Source: a bacterium
GTDB lineage: Bacteria > Planctomycetota > J058 > JAJDCP01
Length of the DNA: 22,488 nucleotides
Direction: 5' to 3'
Assembly (NCBI GenBank): GCA_030428695.1
Contig: JAUIEM010000133.1
Location: 1 to 22,488, forward strand
In this document: positions 15,261 to 22,468 of the stretch, one piece after another
Layout of the letters: every line of letters starts with the position of its first letter
How positions within the stretch are numbered: the first letter of the stretch is position 1
Program-made: the position numbers and the translations under genes
Notes under the pieces: generated by a model
Seen by the model: only the letters and a program-made list of their open reading frames with translations
Told to the model about the DNA's origin: nothing
Database searches by the model: none

Positions 15261-16964
15261 CTGACCGGGCGCCGCTGGCGGCTCGGCAGCTTCGCCGGCG
15301 ACTCGGCCGCCGCGCGCCTCGAGGCCCTGGTCGACGCCCGTGCCGCGGCGCTCGGCGGCCGCTCCTTCCTGCGCCCCGACCTCTCCGCCCTGCACCCGCC
15401 GGAAGATCTGCCCGGTATCCCCGAGGCCGCGGCCCTGCTCGCCCGAGCGATCGCGGATGGCACCCGCATCGCGATCTTCGGCGACTACGATGTCGACGGC
15501 GTGTGCGGCGCGGCGCTGCTGTACGAGGTGCTCTCCGCGGCCGGGGGCCGCGCCGAGGTCGTCCTGCCCCACCGCCTCCGGGACGGCTACGGGCTGAGCG
15601 CCGACAGCGCACGGCGGCTCGCGGCGACAGCCCCGGCGGTGGTCGTCACCGTCGACAACGGCACCAGCGCGATCGAGGGCCTCGCGGTGTTGCGGGCGGC
15701 GGGGCTCGCGACTGTCGTCGTCGATCACCACCTGCCGGGGGCGACGCTGCCCGAGGTCGACGCGATGGTCAACCCGCACGTCGCGCGCGGGGACTACCCC
15801 TTCACGGAGCTGTGCGGCACCGGCCTCGCCTTCAAGCTCGCCTGGGCGACGGCGGTCGCCGTGTGCGGGCGGCGTCGCCTGCCGGGACGCGTGCGCGAGG
15901 CGTTGCTCGCCGCGACCGGGCTGGTCGCGCTGGCGAGCGTCGCCGATGTCGTGCCTCTGCGGGACGAGAACCGGGTGTTGGTGGCGTGGGGGCTGCGCGC
16001 GCTCGAGGCGGCGCGGGCGCCCGGCGTGCAGGCGCTGCTGCGGGGGGCGCGCGTGCGGGCTCCGCTGCTCGCCGAGGATCTCGCCTTCCGGCTCGGGCCG
16101 CGGCTCAACGCGGCCGGCCGGATGGGCGACGCGCAGGCGGCCTTCGAGCTGTTGACGACCCGGGATCCTCGCCGGGCCGAGCTGCTCGCCCGCTTCCTCG
16201 AGCGTGAGAACGGCCGGCGTCGGCAGTGCGAAGCGGGCATCCTGCAGGAGGCGCTCGGCCGCATCCCTGCCGAGGGCCCGGGTCCCGTGGTCTGCCTGGC
16301 CGACCCGGGCTGGCACCTCGGCGTCGTCGGCATCGTGTGCGCCCGCCTGGTCGAGCGCTTCGGCCGCCCTGGTCTGCTCCTCTCGATCTCCGGCGACGAG
16401 GCGCGTGGCTCGTTGCGCTGTCCCCCCGAGGTGCACGCGACCCGCGCCCTCGCCGCCTGTGCCGAGCTCCTCAGCGCCTACGGGGGGCACGCTGCGGCCG
16501 CGGGTCTGCGCCTTCCCGCGGCGTCGGTGGACGCCTTCGCGGAGCGCTTCGCCGAAGCGGTGCGGGCGCAGCTTCCCGAGCCACAGCCTCCGGTGCTCGA
16601 GCTCGCTTGCGAGCTGCCGCTCGGGGCGCTCGGACGCGGCGGTTGGCAGAGCCTGGCGCGGCTGGAGCCCTGTGGTGCGGGCAACCCGGCGCCGTTGTTC
16701 GGTTCGGGGCCGGCGCGCATCGAGGGGGTCCCGTACCGGTCGGGTCCCGACGGCACGGGCCTTAGCCTATCCCTCCGGCAGGGCCGCCGGGTGCTCCACG
16801 GTCACGGCCACCGGCTCGGCCACCTCCTCCCGGCCCTGGTGCCCGACGGTGTCCCGTTGCGGGCAGTAGAGGTCGCCTACCGGGCGCGGAGCAAGCCGCC
16901 GGTCCAGCGCCTGGACATCATCGACGTGCGTCGGCGATGCGGTGACGATTTGCGGCATGGATGA
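15261..16964 (+). CDS. recJ: Single-stranded-DNA-specific exonuclease RecJ (non-canonical start)
   Basis: This DHH-family 5'-3' exonuclease for recombination and mismatch repair has 567 residues if started at the CTG at 15261. The DHH core has GDYDVDG (74-80), TVDNG (131-135) and VDHH (154-157). Later come LASVADVVPL, RLGPRLNAAGRMGDA, WHLGVVGIVCARL, SAYGGHAAAAGL and the C-terminal nucleic-acid-binding domain with GAGNPAPLF. Residues before the DHH core (WRL, then FLRPDLSALHPPEDLPGI) are typical RecJ sequence, so translation must begin upstream of the core. Yet no ATG, GTG or TTG exists in frame between the stop at 15153 and the GTG at 15501, which lies inside the first catalytic motif. A CTG at 15261 (LTGRRWRL) or 15231 is the likely start. 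A programmed frameshift from pilT or a sequence error is an alternative. Function is certain; the start is not. Confidence 0.9.
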   Translation: MTGRRWRLGSFAGDSAAARLEALVDARAAALGGRSFLRPDLSALHPPEDLPGIPEAAALLARAIADGTRIAIFGDYDVDGVCGAALLYEVLSAAGGRAEVVLPHRLRDGYGLSADSARRLAATAPAVVVTVDNGTSAIEGLAVLRAAGLATVVVDHHLPGATLPEVDAMVNPHVARGDYPFTELCGTGLAFKLAWATAVAVCGRRRLPGRVREALLAATGLVALASVADVVPLRDENRVLVAWGLRALEAARAPGVQALLRGARVRAPLLAEDLAFRLGPRLNAAGRMGDAQAAFELLTTRDPRRAELLARFLERENGRRRQCEAGILQEALGRIPAEGPGPVVCLADPGWHLGVVGIVCARLVERFGRPGLLLSISGDEARGSLRCPPEVHATRALAACAELLSAYGGHAAAAGLRLPAASVDAFAERFAEAVRAQLPEPQPPVLELACELPLGALGRGGWQSLARLEPCGAGNPAPLFGSGPARIEGVPYRSGPDGTGLSLSLRQGRRVLHGHGHRLGHLLPALVPDGVPLRAVEVAYRARSKPPVQRLDIIDVRRRCGDDLRHG

Positions 16965-17339
16965 CAAAAATCGTCGACGCCGCGCCGCGCTCTGCGACGC
17001 TGATCGCCTTGATGCTCTCGCGGAGTCTGTGCTACCCTGTTCCGCGTTCGTGGTTCGAGGCCAAGCGACACCACCCTGCGGGAGCAGACTGTCTCTTCAT
17101 GTGTACAGACGACTCCCCCCACCCACTCCGGAGAACCCGCTACGACCCGCTTTTCAGGCGGATGTGCGTGGTTGCATGGAGCGAAGTGGAGCAGAACCTT
17201 CCACCGTTCGGCAGTCAGGGGAGGGGCGGACGAGAGTCCGGAATTCTCGTTCGGGAGTCGTTTGGCACACGTCTTGCTTGCTTGACTGTCGGATCGAAGA
17301 CGACCTTCGGTCAATACAATGTTTCTGGGAGGAAACTTC
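16965..17339 (+). other. 375-base intergenic region upstream of the first pilin gene
   Basis: I see no convincing gene here; the short open frames lack ribosome sites and normal composition. The region holds a possible sigma70 element TTGATG-N18-TACCCT (17009-17038). It also holds a palindromic AGACtGTCT (17087-17095 area) with several TGTC-like motifs that could be sites for a PilR-type activator, an inverted repeat CGGAC/GTCCG (17228-17240), and the sigma54-type promoter. This is the layout expected for an enhancer-regulated pilin. Confidence 0.5.
17263..17278 (+). promoter_or_regulatory. Sigma54 (RpoN) -24/-12 promoter of the first pilin gene
   Basis: TGGCAC (17263-17268) and TTGC (17274-17277) put the invariant GG and GC exactly 10 bases apart, as sigma54 requires. 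The start would be near 17289, about 50 bases before the GTG at 17340. Pilin genes in several Gram-negative groups use sigma54 with the PilS/PilR two-component system. Confidence 0.8.
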
Positions 17340-17780
17340 GTGCGTAAGGGCTTCACTCTTATCGAACTGATGATCGTCATCGCGATCATCGCCATCATCG
17401 CCGCCATCGCTATCCCCAACCTGCTGCGCGCTCGCGCCGCTGCCAACGAGGCCAGCGCGATCTCGTCGCTGCGGACCCTGGTCTCCTCGCAGGCCATGTT
17501 CTTCCAGGGCGATATCGAGACGGACGGCACCAACGACTACGCGAGTAGCCTCGAGGAGCTGTCCAACAACGGCATGATCGACAACGTTCTCGGCACCGGC
17601 ACCAAGAGCGGCTACGTGTTCACCCTGACCACCACCAACGCGGTCGCGATCTGGAACTGTGTTGCCAATCCGCTCGTTGCGGAGTCCACGGGTAACCGCT
17701 ACTTCTTCGTGAACGAGGCCGGCGTCATCCGCTTCAACACCACCGAAGAGGCCGACTCGGACGACCCCGCCATCGAGTAG
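17340..17780 (+). CDS. Type IV pilin-like protein 1 (probable major pilin)
   Basis: This 146-residue prepilin starts at a GTG (MRKGFTLIEL), which gives the normal four-residue leader before the G/F cleavage site and has GGGAGG seven bases upstream. An ATG at 17319 would sit before that ribosome site and is unlikely. The mature protein begins FTLIE with the conserved Glu5, then a hydrophobic helix (IVIAIIAIIAAIAIPNLL). The globular part holds D-x-E-x-D-G-x-x-D (a possible calcium-type loop, residues about 58-66), DYASSLEELSNNGMID and KSGYVFTL. The short globular domain resembles pilins and GspG-like proteins of Planctomycetota and related groups. It is exported, cut by the prepilin peptidase encoded upstream, and assembled into a fibre. 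It has its own sigma54 promoter and a strong terminator, as expected for an abundant subunit. Confidence 0.92.
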   Translation: MRKGFTLIELMIVIAIIAIIAAIAIPNLLRARAAANEASAISSLRTLVSSQAMFFQGDIETDGTNDYASSLEELSNNGMIDNVLGTGTKSGYVFTLTTTNAVAIWNCVANPLVAESTGNRYFFVNEAGVIRFNTTEEADSDDPAIE

Positions 17781-17811
17781 TCAACTCTGGCATTCATTGT
17801 CTGTGTGAGCG

Positions 17812-17842
17812 ATGGGGTCTTCGGACCCCATTTCTCGTTTGT
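17812..17842 (+). terminator. Strong intrinsic terminator after the first pilin gene
   Basis: A perfect 8-bp stem ATGGGGTC/GACCCCAT (17812-17831) closes a TTCG tetraloop and is followed by the T-rich TTCTCGTTTGTT. It lies 31 bases after the pilin stop and should end most transcripts. Confidence 0.9.
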
Positions 17843-17844
17843 TG

Positions 17845-17905
17845 ATCCCGGTGAATCAGACGGGTTGAGGTCACCCCGCTGGGTCCCGTCCGACTCAACC
17901 GGGAT
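17845..17905 (+). other. Complex inverted repeats between the two pilin genes
   Basis: Three interlocking inverted repeats are visible: ATCCCGGT/ACCGGGAT (17845-17852, 17898-17905), GTTGAG/CTCAAC (17864-17869, 17894-17899), and the competing GACGGG/CCCGTC (17859-17864, 17885-17890). The first two can nest into one long hairpin; the third excludes the second. They lie upstream of the second pilin's sigma54 element, so they could be an activator site at DNA level rather than a leader RNA. Confidence 0.55.
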
Positions 17906-17978
17906 TCCGGGAGGCCGCAGACCTCGGGACGTCGCCAGGAGCCGGCGAGTTCATGGGCTCAGGTCGCTCGCTGAATTC

Positions 17979-17994
17979 CGGCGCGGGATTTGCA
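17979..17994 (+). promoter_or_regulatory. Sigma54 (RpoN)-type promoter of the second pilin gene
   Basis: CGGCGCG-N4-TTGCA puts GG (17980-17981) and GC (17992-17993) exactly 10 bases apart. The -12 half is perfect and the -24 half has two mismatches to TGGCACG. The start would be near 18005, about 20 bases before the ATG at 18026. Confidence 0.65.
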
Positions 17995-18025
17995 GAGTGA
18001 GGGACAGCCTGAGAGGAGGAGAGAG

Positions 18026-18469
18026 ATGCGTAGAAGAGGGTTCAGCCTTCCGGAATTGATGGTTTCGGTCGGGATCATCGCTGTGCTGGGGGCGATGGCG
18101 ATCACGAGCGTGCTCGGTGCGCGCAGCACGGCCAACGAGGCGAGCATCATCGCCGTGATGCGGGCCTTCATCGCCAACCAGAACGAGTTCTACGTCAGCG
18201 ATCTCGACGCCGACGGCGTGGCGGACTACGCGACCTCGCTCTCCGAGCTCTTCGACGCCGACCAGATCGACAGCCACGTGGCGTCTGGGAGCAAGTCTGG
18301 GTACACCTTCACCATCAGCGCCCCCAACCCGCGCTCGGACTGGTTCGCCGTCGCCCATCCCGACAGCCGTGGGCGCACCGGCTTCCGCTCCTTCTACGTG
18401 GACTCGAAGGGCTGGATCCGCTATGGTTTCGACGTCTCGGTCGGTCCGGATAGCCAACCTCTGCAGTAG
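18026..18469 (+). CDS. Type IV pilin-like protein 2 (paralogue of the first pilin)
   Basis: This 147-residue prepilin starts at the ATG at 18026, behind GAGGAGGAGAG, giving the leader MRRRG and mature FSLPE with Glu5. An upstream TTG would fall within the promoter and is rejected. The hydrophobic helix follows (LMVSVGIIAVLGAMAITSVL). The globular domain parallels the first pilin: TANEAS, DLDADGVADYATSLSEL (a D-x-D-x-D-G-x-x-D calcium-type loop), IDSHVASGSKSGYTFTI and a C-terminal strand region. The helix is less perfectly hydrophobic than in pilin 1, and a proline stands in the signature (SLPE rather than TLIE). It may be a minor pilin or an alternative fibre subunit. It has its own sigma54-type promoter. 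The membrane protein gene that follows begins 12 bases later and may be co-transcribed. Confidence 0.92.
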   Translation: MRRRGFSLPELMVSVGIIAVLGAMAITSVLGARSTANEASIIAVMRAFIANQNEFYVSDLDADGVADYATSLSELFDADQIDSHVASGSKSGYTFTISAPNPRSDWFAVAHPDSRGRTGFRSFYVDSKGWIRYGFDVSVGPDSQPLQ

Positions 18470-18481
18470 CGCCGGAGTCGT

Positions 18482-19306
18482 ATGGATACCCTGCTCTCCA
18501 TCCTGCGCGCCGCCGCCGTCAACCTCGGCTGGCAGCTCTTCATTCTGGCGGGTCCGGTCGTCCTCCTCTGCGTCTTCCTCCACCTCCTCCAGAGAGTGCT
18601 GAGCCAGCGCATGGCGTCCCTGCTCGGCGGCGCCAGCGTGTATGTGACGGGGTGGCTCGGCACGCCGGTGCACGAGCTCAGCCACGCCTTGATGTGCAAG
18701 GTCTTCGGCCACCGCGTGGTCGAGCTGGTCCTGTTCCGACCGGATGAGGACGGACGGTTGGGGTACGTCAAGCACTCCTACAACAAGAAGAGCATCTACC
18801 AACGGGTGGGCAACTTCTTCATCGGCGTCGCGCCCCTCTTCGGGGGCGCCGCGGTGCTCCTGCTGCTGCTCTGGTTCGTGCATCCGGATCCAGCAGCGCT
18901 CGACAACGTCGACCTCAGCGCGGTCACCCAGACTGACGGCGTCCTCGCCAAGCTCGTCGTCATCGGCAAGCTCGGCTGGACCCTCGCGCTCGCGCTCTTC
19001 GCGCCCGCGCACCTGGGGACCTGGCAGTTCTGGCTGTTCGTCTACCTCGCCCTCGCGGTCGGCTCGCACCTGGCCCCGAGCCGGGTCGACATGCGCAACG
19101 GCTTCTCCGGGGGCGTGCTGTGCCTGGTGATCCTGTTCGGCGTCAACCTCGCGCTCGCCACCTTCGGCGTCGATCTGCACGAGCAGCTGCAGGGTGTGCT
19201 GCCCCTCCTGTCCCCGCTGCTCGCGATGCTGTTCCTCGCCGTCGTCCTCAACCTGACCTGGTTGACCGTGCTCACGCCGCTGACCTGGCTGCGCGGCAGA
19301 GGCTGA
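18482..19306 (+). CDS. Multi-pass membrane protein with an HELSH motif (putative membrane metalloprotease)
   Basis: This 274-residue protein has about five to six membrane segments (about 14-40, 106-130, 158-178, 182-200, 214-236, 244-270). HELSH at residues 64-68 fits the zinc-binding HExxH motif of M50-type and related membrane peptidases. It sits in TPVHELSHALMCKVFGHRV, between helices, as in site-2 proteases. I do not see the second M50 motif (NPxPDG) that supplies the third zinc ligand; a GVAPLFGGA segment at about 114-122 is the nearest. So it may be a divergent family or an inactive relative. The ATG has CGGAG a few bases upstream. It lies 12 bases after the second pilin and 91 bases before the RseP-type gene. 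Two adjacent membrane proteins with HExxH motifs suggest a shared envelope role. Function is not established. Confidence 0.8.
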   Translation: MDTLLSILRAAAVNLGWQLFILAGPVVLLCVFLHLLQRVLSQRMASLLGGASVYVTGWLGTPVHELSHALMCKVFGHRVVELVLFRPDEDGRLGYVKHSYNKKSIYQRVGNFFIGVAPLFGGAAVLLLLLWFVHPDPAALDNVDLSAVTQTDGVLAKLVVIGKLGWTLALALFAPAHLGTWQFWLFVYLALAVGSHLAPSRVDMRNGFSGGVLCLVILFGVNLALATFGVDLHEQLQGVLPLLSPLLAMLFLAVVLNLTWLTVLTPLTWLRGRG

Positions 19307-19309
19307 ATC

Positions 19310-19338
19310 TGGCCAACGCCGTTCCGATCCAGTAGCAT
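19310..19338 (+). promoter_or_regulatory. Probable promoter of the RseP-type protease gene
   Basis: TGGCCA (19310-19315) and TAGCAT (19333-19338) are 17 bases apart. Transcription would start near 19345, which argues against the GTG at 19347 and for the ATG at 19398 as translation start. Confidence 0.5.
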
Positions 19339-19397
19339 GGCGTGCCGTGCGGGAGACGCCTCTCCGGCACCACTCCCCTCTGGCAGCGAGTGACACC

Positions 19398-21179
19398 ATG
19401 TTCGACTCGATCGTCAACATCGGCCAGGTCGTGCTCGGCCTCGGATTCCTCGTCTTCATCCACGAGATGGGGCATTTCCTCGCCGCCAAGCGCTGCGGAG
19501 TCCGGGTCAACGTGTTCTCGTTGGGCTTCGGCCCGCGCCTGTTCGGCGTCCGCCGCGGCCACACCGACTACCGCGTGTCGTTGATCCCGGTCGGTGGATA
19601 CGTCGCGATGGCCGGCGAGGATCCGGAGGAAGAACGCACCGGCCGCGGCGACGAGCTCAACTCCAAGTCGGTCCCCGCGCGCATCTTCGTGTTGTCGGCC
19701 GGCGTGCTGATGAACGGCCTGATCGCGATCGTCTGTTTCGCGCTCGCGTTCAACCTGGGGGTGTCCTTTCCGAGCCCGGTCGTCGGCTCCGTGATCCCTG
19801 GCTCGCCCGCGGACGGCTTGCTGCAGCGGGGGGACGTGATCCTCAGCGTCGACGACGAAGAGGTGATCGAGTTCAACGACATCCTGACCACGATCGCCCT
19901 CGCCGACACCAGCGCGGTCGTGCGCTTCTCGCGTGGAGGTCAGGAGACCAGCGTGGTCGTCTTCCCCGAGCAGGGTGACCTGGTCCAGACCATCGGCGTG
20001 CAGATGATCGAGGACGTCGCGCAGGTCGAGGACGAGAGCCCGGCCGCGCGGGCCGGACTGCAGCCCGGCGACATGGTGCTGTCCCTCGATGAGACGGTCC
20101 AGGATTCCCACTACGAGATCGAGAGCTGGTTCTTCGATCACCCGGGCGAGACCGTTCAGGTCGGCCTGATGCGGGAAGGCGAGCCGGTCTCCCTGACGAT
20201 GGCGAGCGCGTCGCGCCCGCTCCCCGAGCTCGGCCTGACCCTCGCCGACACCGCGGTGATCTCGACCGTGCTGCCCGGCACCCCCGCCGAGAAGGCCGGG
20301 GTGCAGGTCGGAGACGCCTTCCTCAGCGTCGACGGCGTGTCGGTCACGCCGTCGGGTCTGCAGGACGCGATCGGGAGCTCGCAGGGCGCGCCGGTCGTGA
20401 TCCGGGTGCTGCGCGGGGACGAGGTCCTCGAGCTGACGCTGAGCGCGGAGCGCAAGGGGCGGCGCTACCTGGTCGGCGTGATCCTCGCCGGAGGGCTGGT
20501 GCGCAGCGTCGTCCCCGACGGCCCCGCGAGCCGGGCGGGTATCGAGGCCGGGGACACCTTGACCCAGCTCGGGGAGATCCCGTTCCCCAGCCTGCGCAAC
20601 TACGACGTCACTCTCGCGCGCCACACCCTGGCCTCGGACAGCGCGATCGTCGTCGCCTGGCAACGGGGGGCCCAGACCTTCGAGGGCTCCCTGCTGCCGC
20701 TCGCGGGCTCCCGCAGCTTCGGCTACACGGGGCTGGTCAGCAACCGCGGCGGGGCGTACTTCATCAAGCGCTCGCCGAGCACGGTCGCGGCGCTGCAGAC
20801 CGGCTTCACGAGCACCTGGCTGTGGCTGCGCCGGACCCTGATCCACCTGACCAGCCTGTTCAGCCAGAAGATCTCGGTCAAGATGGTCGGCGGTCCGGTG
20901 TTGATCGCACAGACGGCCTACCACTTCGCGAAGTCCGGGACCGGCACGCTCTTCTACTTCCTCGGCATCCTCAGCCTCAACCTGGCGATCCTGAACCTGC
21001 TGCCGATCCCGGTGCTCGACGGGGGCCAGATCCTGCTCGTGGTGATCGAGGGGCTCAAGGGCAAGCCGGTCAACGAGAAGACCTTACAGGTGACGAAGAT
21101 CCTCGGCTTTCTCGCGATCGTCGCGCTGATGCTCGCGGTGACGACCAACGACATCCTGCGCATCCTGGGGATCCAGTGA
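19398..21179 (+). CDS. rseP: RseP-type site-2 membrane protease with four PDZ domains
   Basis: This 593-residue M50 zinc metalloprotease cuts membrane-embedded anti-sigma factors and signal peptide remnants. The first helix carries FLVFIHEMGHFLAAK (HExxH). A later helix carries LNLLPIPVLDGGQ, with the LDG zinc ligand. Between them four PDZ-like units follow one another. They are marked by VIPGSPADGLLQRGDVILSVDDEEV, ESPAARAGLQPGDMVLSLDETV, VLPGTPAEKAGVQVGDAFLSVDGV and VVPDGPASRAGIEAGDTLTQLGEI. E. coli RseP has two PDZ domains and about 450 residues, so this protein carries two extra. I start it at the ATG at 19398; an in-frame GTG 51 bases upstream lies at the predicted transcription start. 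The LSm-like gene overlaps its stop by one base (TGATG). It probably takes part in an envelope stress pathway; no anti-sigma factor gene is visible in this window. Confidence 0.93.
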   Translation: MFDSIVNIGQVVLGLGFLVFIHEMGHFLAAKRCGVRVNVFSLGFGPRLFGVRRGHTDYRVSLIPVGGYVAMAGEDPEEERTGRGDELNSKSVPARIFVLSAGVLMNGLIAIVCFALAFNLGVSFPSPVVGSVIPGSPADGLLQRGDVILSVDDEEVIEFNDILTTIALADTSAVVRFSRGGQETSVVVFPEQGDLVQTIGVQMIEDVAQVEDESPAARAGLQPGDMVLSLDETVQDSHYEIESWFFDHPGETVQVGLMREGEPVSLTMASASRPLPELGLTLADTAVISTVLPGTPAEKAGVQVGDAFLSVDGVSVTPSGLQDAIGSSQGAPVVIRVLRGDEVLELTLSAERKGRRYLVGVILAGGLVRSVVPDGPASRAGIEAGDTLTQLGEIPFPSLRNYDVTLARHTLASDSAIVVAWQRGAQTFEGSLLPLAGSRSFGYTGLVSNRGGAYFIKRSPSTVAALQTGFTSTWLWLRRTLIHLTSLFSQKISVKMVGGPVLIAQTAYHFAKSGTGTLFYFLGILSLNLAILNLLPIPVLDGGQILLVVIEGLKGKPVNEKTLQVTKILGFLAIVALMLAVTTNDILRILGIQ

Positions 21180-21454
21180 TGGCAGCGGAGGAATGGGAGC
21201 CGCTGCTCGGCCGGGAGGTCGTGCTCGACGTCGAGGGTGGCACCACCTACGTCGGCACCCTGGTCAAAGCCGGCGACTACTTCGTCGAGCTCGCCCCCGC
21301 GGACGTCCATCAGATGGGGGCCGGGCGGACGACGAAGGAAGTCTACGTCATGGATGCCGCCAAGCTCGGCGTCAAGCCGAACCGGGAGCGGGTGTTCGTG
21401 CGGACCCTGCACATCCGCAGCGCCTCCGCTCTCGACGACATCATCGTTTTCTAG
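21179..21454 (+). CDS. Small LSm-like protein of unknown function
   Basis: This 91-residue protein starts at the ATG in the TGATG overlap with the RseP gene. The first half has an Sm-like strand order: GREVVLDVEGGTTYVGTLVKAGDYFVELAPADV. The second half has GRTTKEVYVMDAAKLGVKPNRERVFVRTLHIRSASALDDIIVF. The closing pattern (NRxRVFV, RSASxLDDII) recalls small uncharacterised LSm-like proteins seen in Planctomycetota and neighbouring groups. Sm folds usually form rings that bind RNA, but I cannot tell whether RNA-binding residues are kept. Tight coupling to rseP suggests co-regulation. It has no signal peptide, so it is cytoplasmic. The fold assignment is by eye from the pattern of strands, glycine and the late 'S-x-S-x-L-D-D-I' element, and is moderate in confidence; function is unknown. 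Confidence 0.8.
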   Translation: MAAEEWEPLLGREVVLDVEGGTTYVGTLVKAGDYFVELAPADVHQMGAGRTTKEVYVMDAAKLGVKPNRERVFVRTLHIRSASALDDIIVF

Positions 21455-21469
21455 AGGACTGGTCCGAAA

Positions 21470-21573
21470 CCTCGCTCGCGAGGCTTGCGGAGGTGGGTGC
21501 CTGCCTTCGTCCTCCTCCTCCGAGCCGCAACAAAGGGCGCCGCGAGTCGATCTCGCCGAGGCACGAGGCGAGA
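21470..21573. other. Two hairpin-forming inverted repeats before the UbiA gene
   Basis: In the 177-base gap after the LSm-like gene, CCTCGC/GCGAGG (21470-21475, 21478-21483) and TCTCGCC/GGCGAGA (21551-21557, 21567-21573) are perfect inverted repeats. Neither has a T-tract on the plus strand, so I do not call them terminators. No promoter is obvious. Confidence 0.4.
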
Positions 21574-21631
21574 CGGCGAGCCGCAGGTCTGACCACGCCT
21601 CTGACTAGTACTCGCCGCCCGGAGACTCCCT

Positions 21632-22468
21632 TTGGCCTCGCTCAAGACCTGGCTGCAGCTCGCCCGCTTCCCGCTGGTGTTCACCGTCTTCGGGAACCTG
21701 CTCGCCGCCGACGCCACCCTGCCGCTGCGGCCCTGGTGGCGCCTGGCCCTGACGATGGTCTGCGGAGGAGCCGCCTACCTCGCGGGGATGATCCTCAACG
21801 ACGTCGCGGACCTCGCCCGCGACCGCAGCCTGCACCCGGAGCGTCCGCTGCCGAACGGCAAGCTGTCCCGGCCCGCCGCCGCCCGCCTCGGGGCGATGCT
21901 GCTCGTCGCCGCCGGCGCCTGCGCCTTCGGGCTCGGCGGGCTGCGCACCGTCGCGGGCCTGCTCCTGTGTGTCGCCGTGCTGACCTACGACTTCGGCCTC
22001 AAGCGCTGGAGGCTGCCCGGCGCGATCGCGATGGCGGCCTGCCGGGGGCTGGTCGTGCTGACGGTGCTGGCCGGCACCGCCGCCTGGCCCTTTGCGGGCA
22101 TCGTGACCGCCTACACCCTGCTCCTCACGTTGCTGAGCACCTTCGAGGAGGGCGAAGGCCGCGCCGGTCCCGTCGGGCTGGTCTTCAGCCTGCTGCTGCT
22201 CGGTGCGCTCGGGGCGCTGAGCTGGTGGGGAAGCTCCGCGGCCGCCGCGGTGGTGTGGGGCCTGCTCGGCCTGAGCTTCGCGGCGGAAGCCTGGCGCCAG
22301 CGGGCATCGCCGCGGCCGAAAGGCGTCGGGCTGATGGTGCGCCACCTGCTGTTCGGCTTCATCGCCCTCGATGCGGGGCTCGCGCTGGCGGCGGGGAGCC
22401 CCGCGCACGCCCTGGCGATCGTCGCGCTGCTGGTGCCGATCTTCGGCTCGCGGGCGCTCTTGCGCTGA
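21632..22468 (+). CDS. UbiA-family prenyltransferase
   Basis: This 278-residue membrane protein starts at a TTG with GGAG eight bases upstream. It has about eight to nine membrane segments. The first Asp-rich motif, NDVADLARDR (about residues 56-65), followed by HPERPLPNGKLS, is the classic prenyl-diphosphate/magnesium site of UbiA enzymes. YDFGLKR is the conserved segment after the fourth helix. Where the second Asp motif (DxxxD) is expected, the sequence reads STFEEGEGR, so glutamates replace aspartates. UbiA enzymes attach prenyl chains to aromatic rings or other acceptors, for quinones, hemes, chlorophylls or phospholipids. The acceptor cannot be read from the sequence. It stands alone after a 177-base gap; 20 bases remain to the window end. 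Family is secure, substrate unknown. Confidence 0.88.
   Translation: MASLKTWLQLARFPLVFTVFGNLLAADATLPLRPWWRLALTMVCGGAAYLAGMILNDVADLARDRSLHPERPLPNGKLSRPAAARLGAMLLVAAGACAFGLGGLRTVAGLLLCVAVLTYDFGLKRWRLPGAIAMAACRGLVVLTVLAGTAAWPFAGIVTAYTLLLTLLSTFEEGEGRAGPVGLVFSLLLLGALGALSWWGSSAAAAVVWGLLGLSFAAEAWRQRASPRPKGVGLMVRHLLFGFIALDAGLALAAGSPAHALAIVALLVPIFGSRALLR

Noticed and set aside
16942..17370. Short plus-strand open frames in the gap before pilin 1
   Set aside because: There are no ribosome sites, their frames overlap each other and the sigma54 promoter, and there is no recognisable protein pattern.
17951..19564. A 537-codon minus-strand open frame
   Set aside because: It is opposite the second pilin, the HELSH protein and the start of rseP, all of which have clear motifs. 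Its composition is typical of an antisense shadow.
19272..20924. A 550-codon minus-strand open frame
   Set aside because: It is opposite the RseP PDZ region; the protein is Asp/Arg/His/Gln-rich without domains.
21470..21483. CCTCGC/GCGAGG hairpin as a terminator of the rseP-LSm unit
   Set aside because: No T-tract follows on the plus strand.
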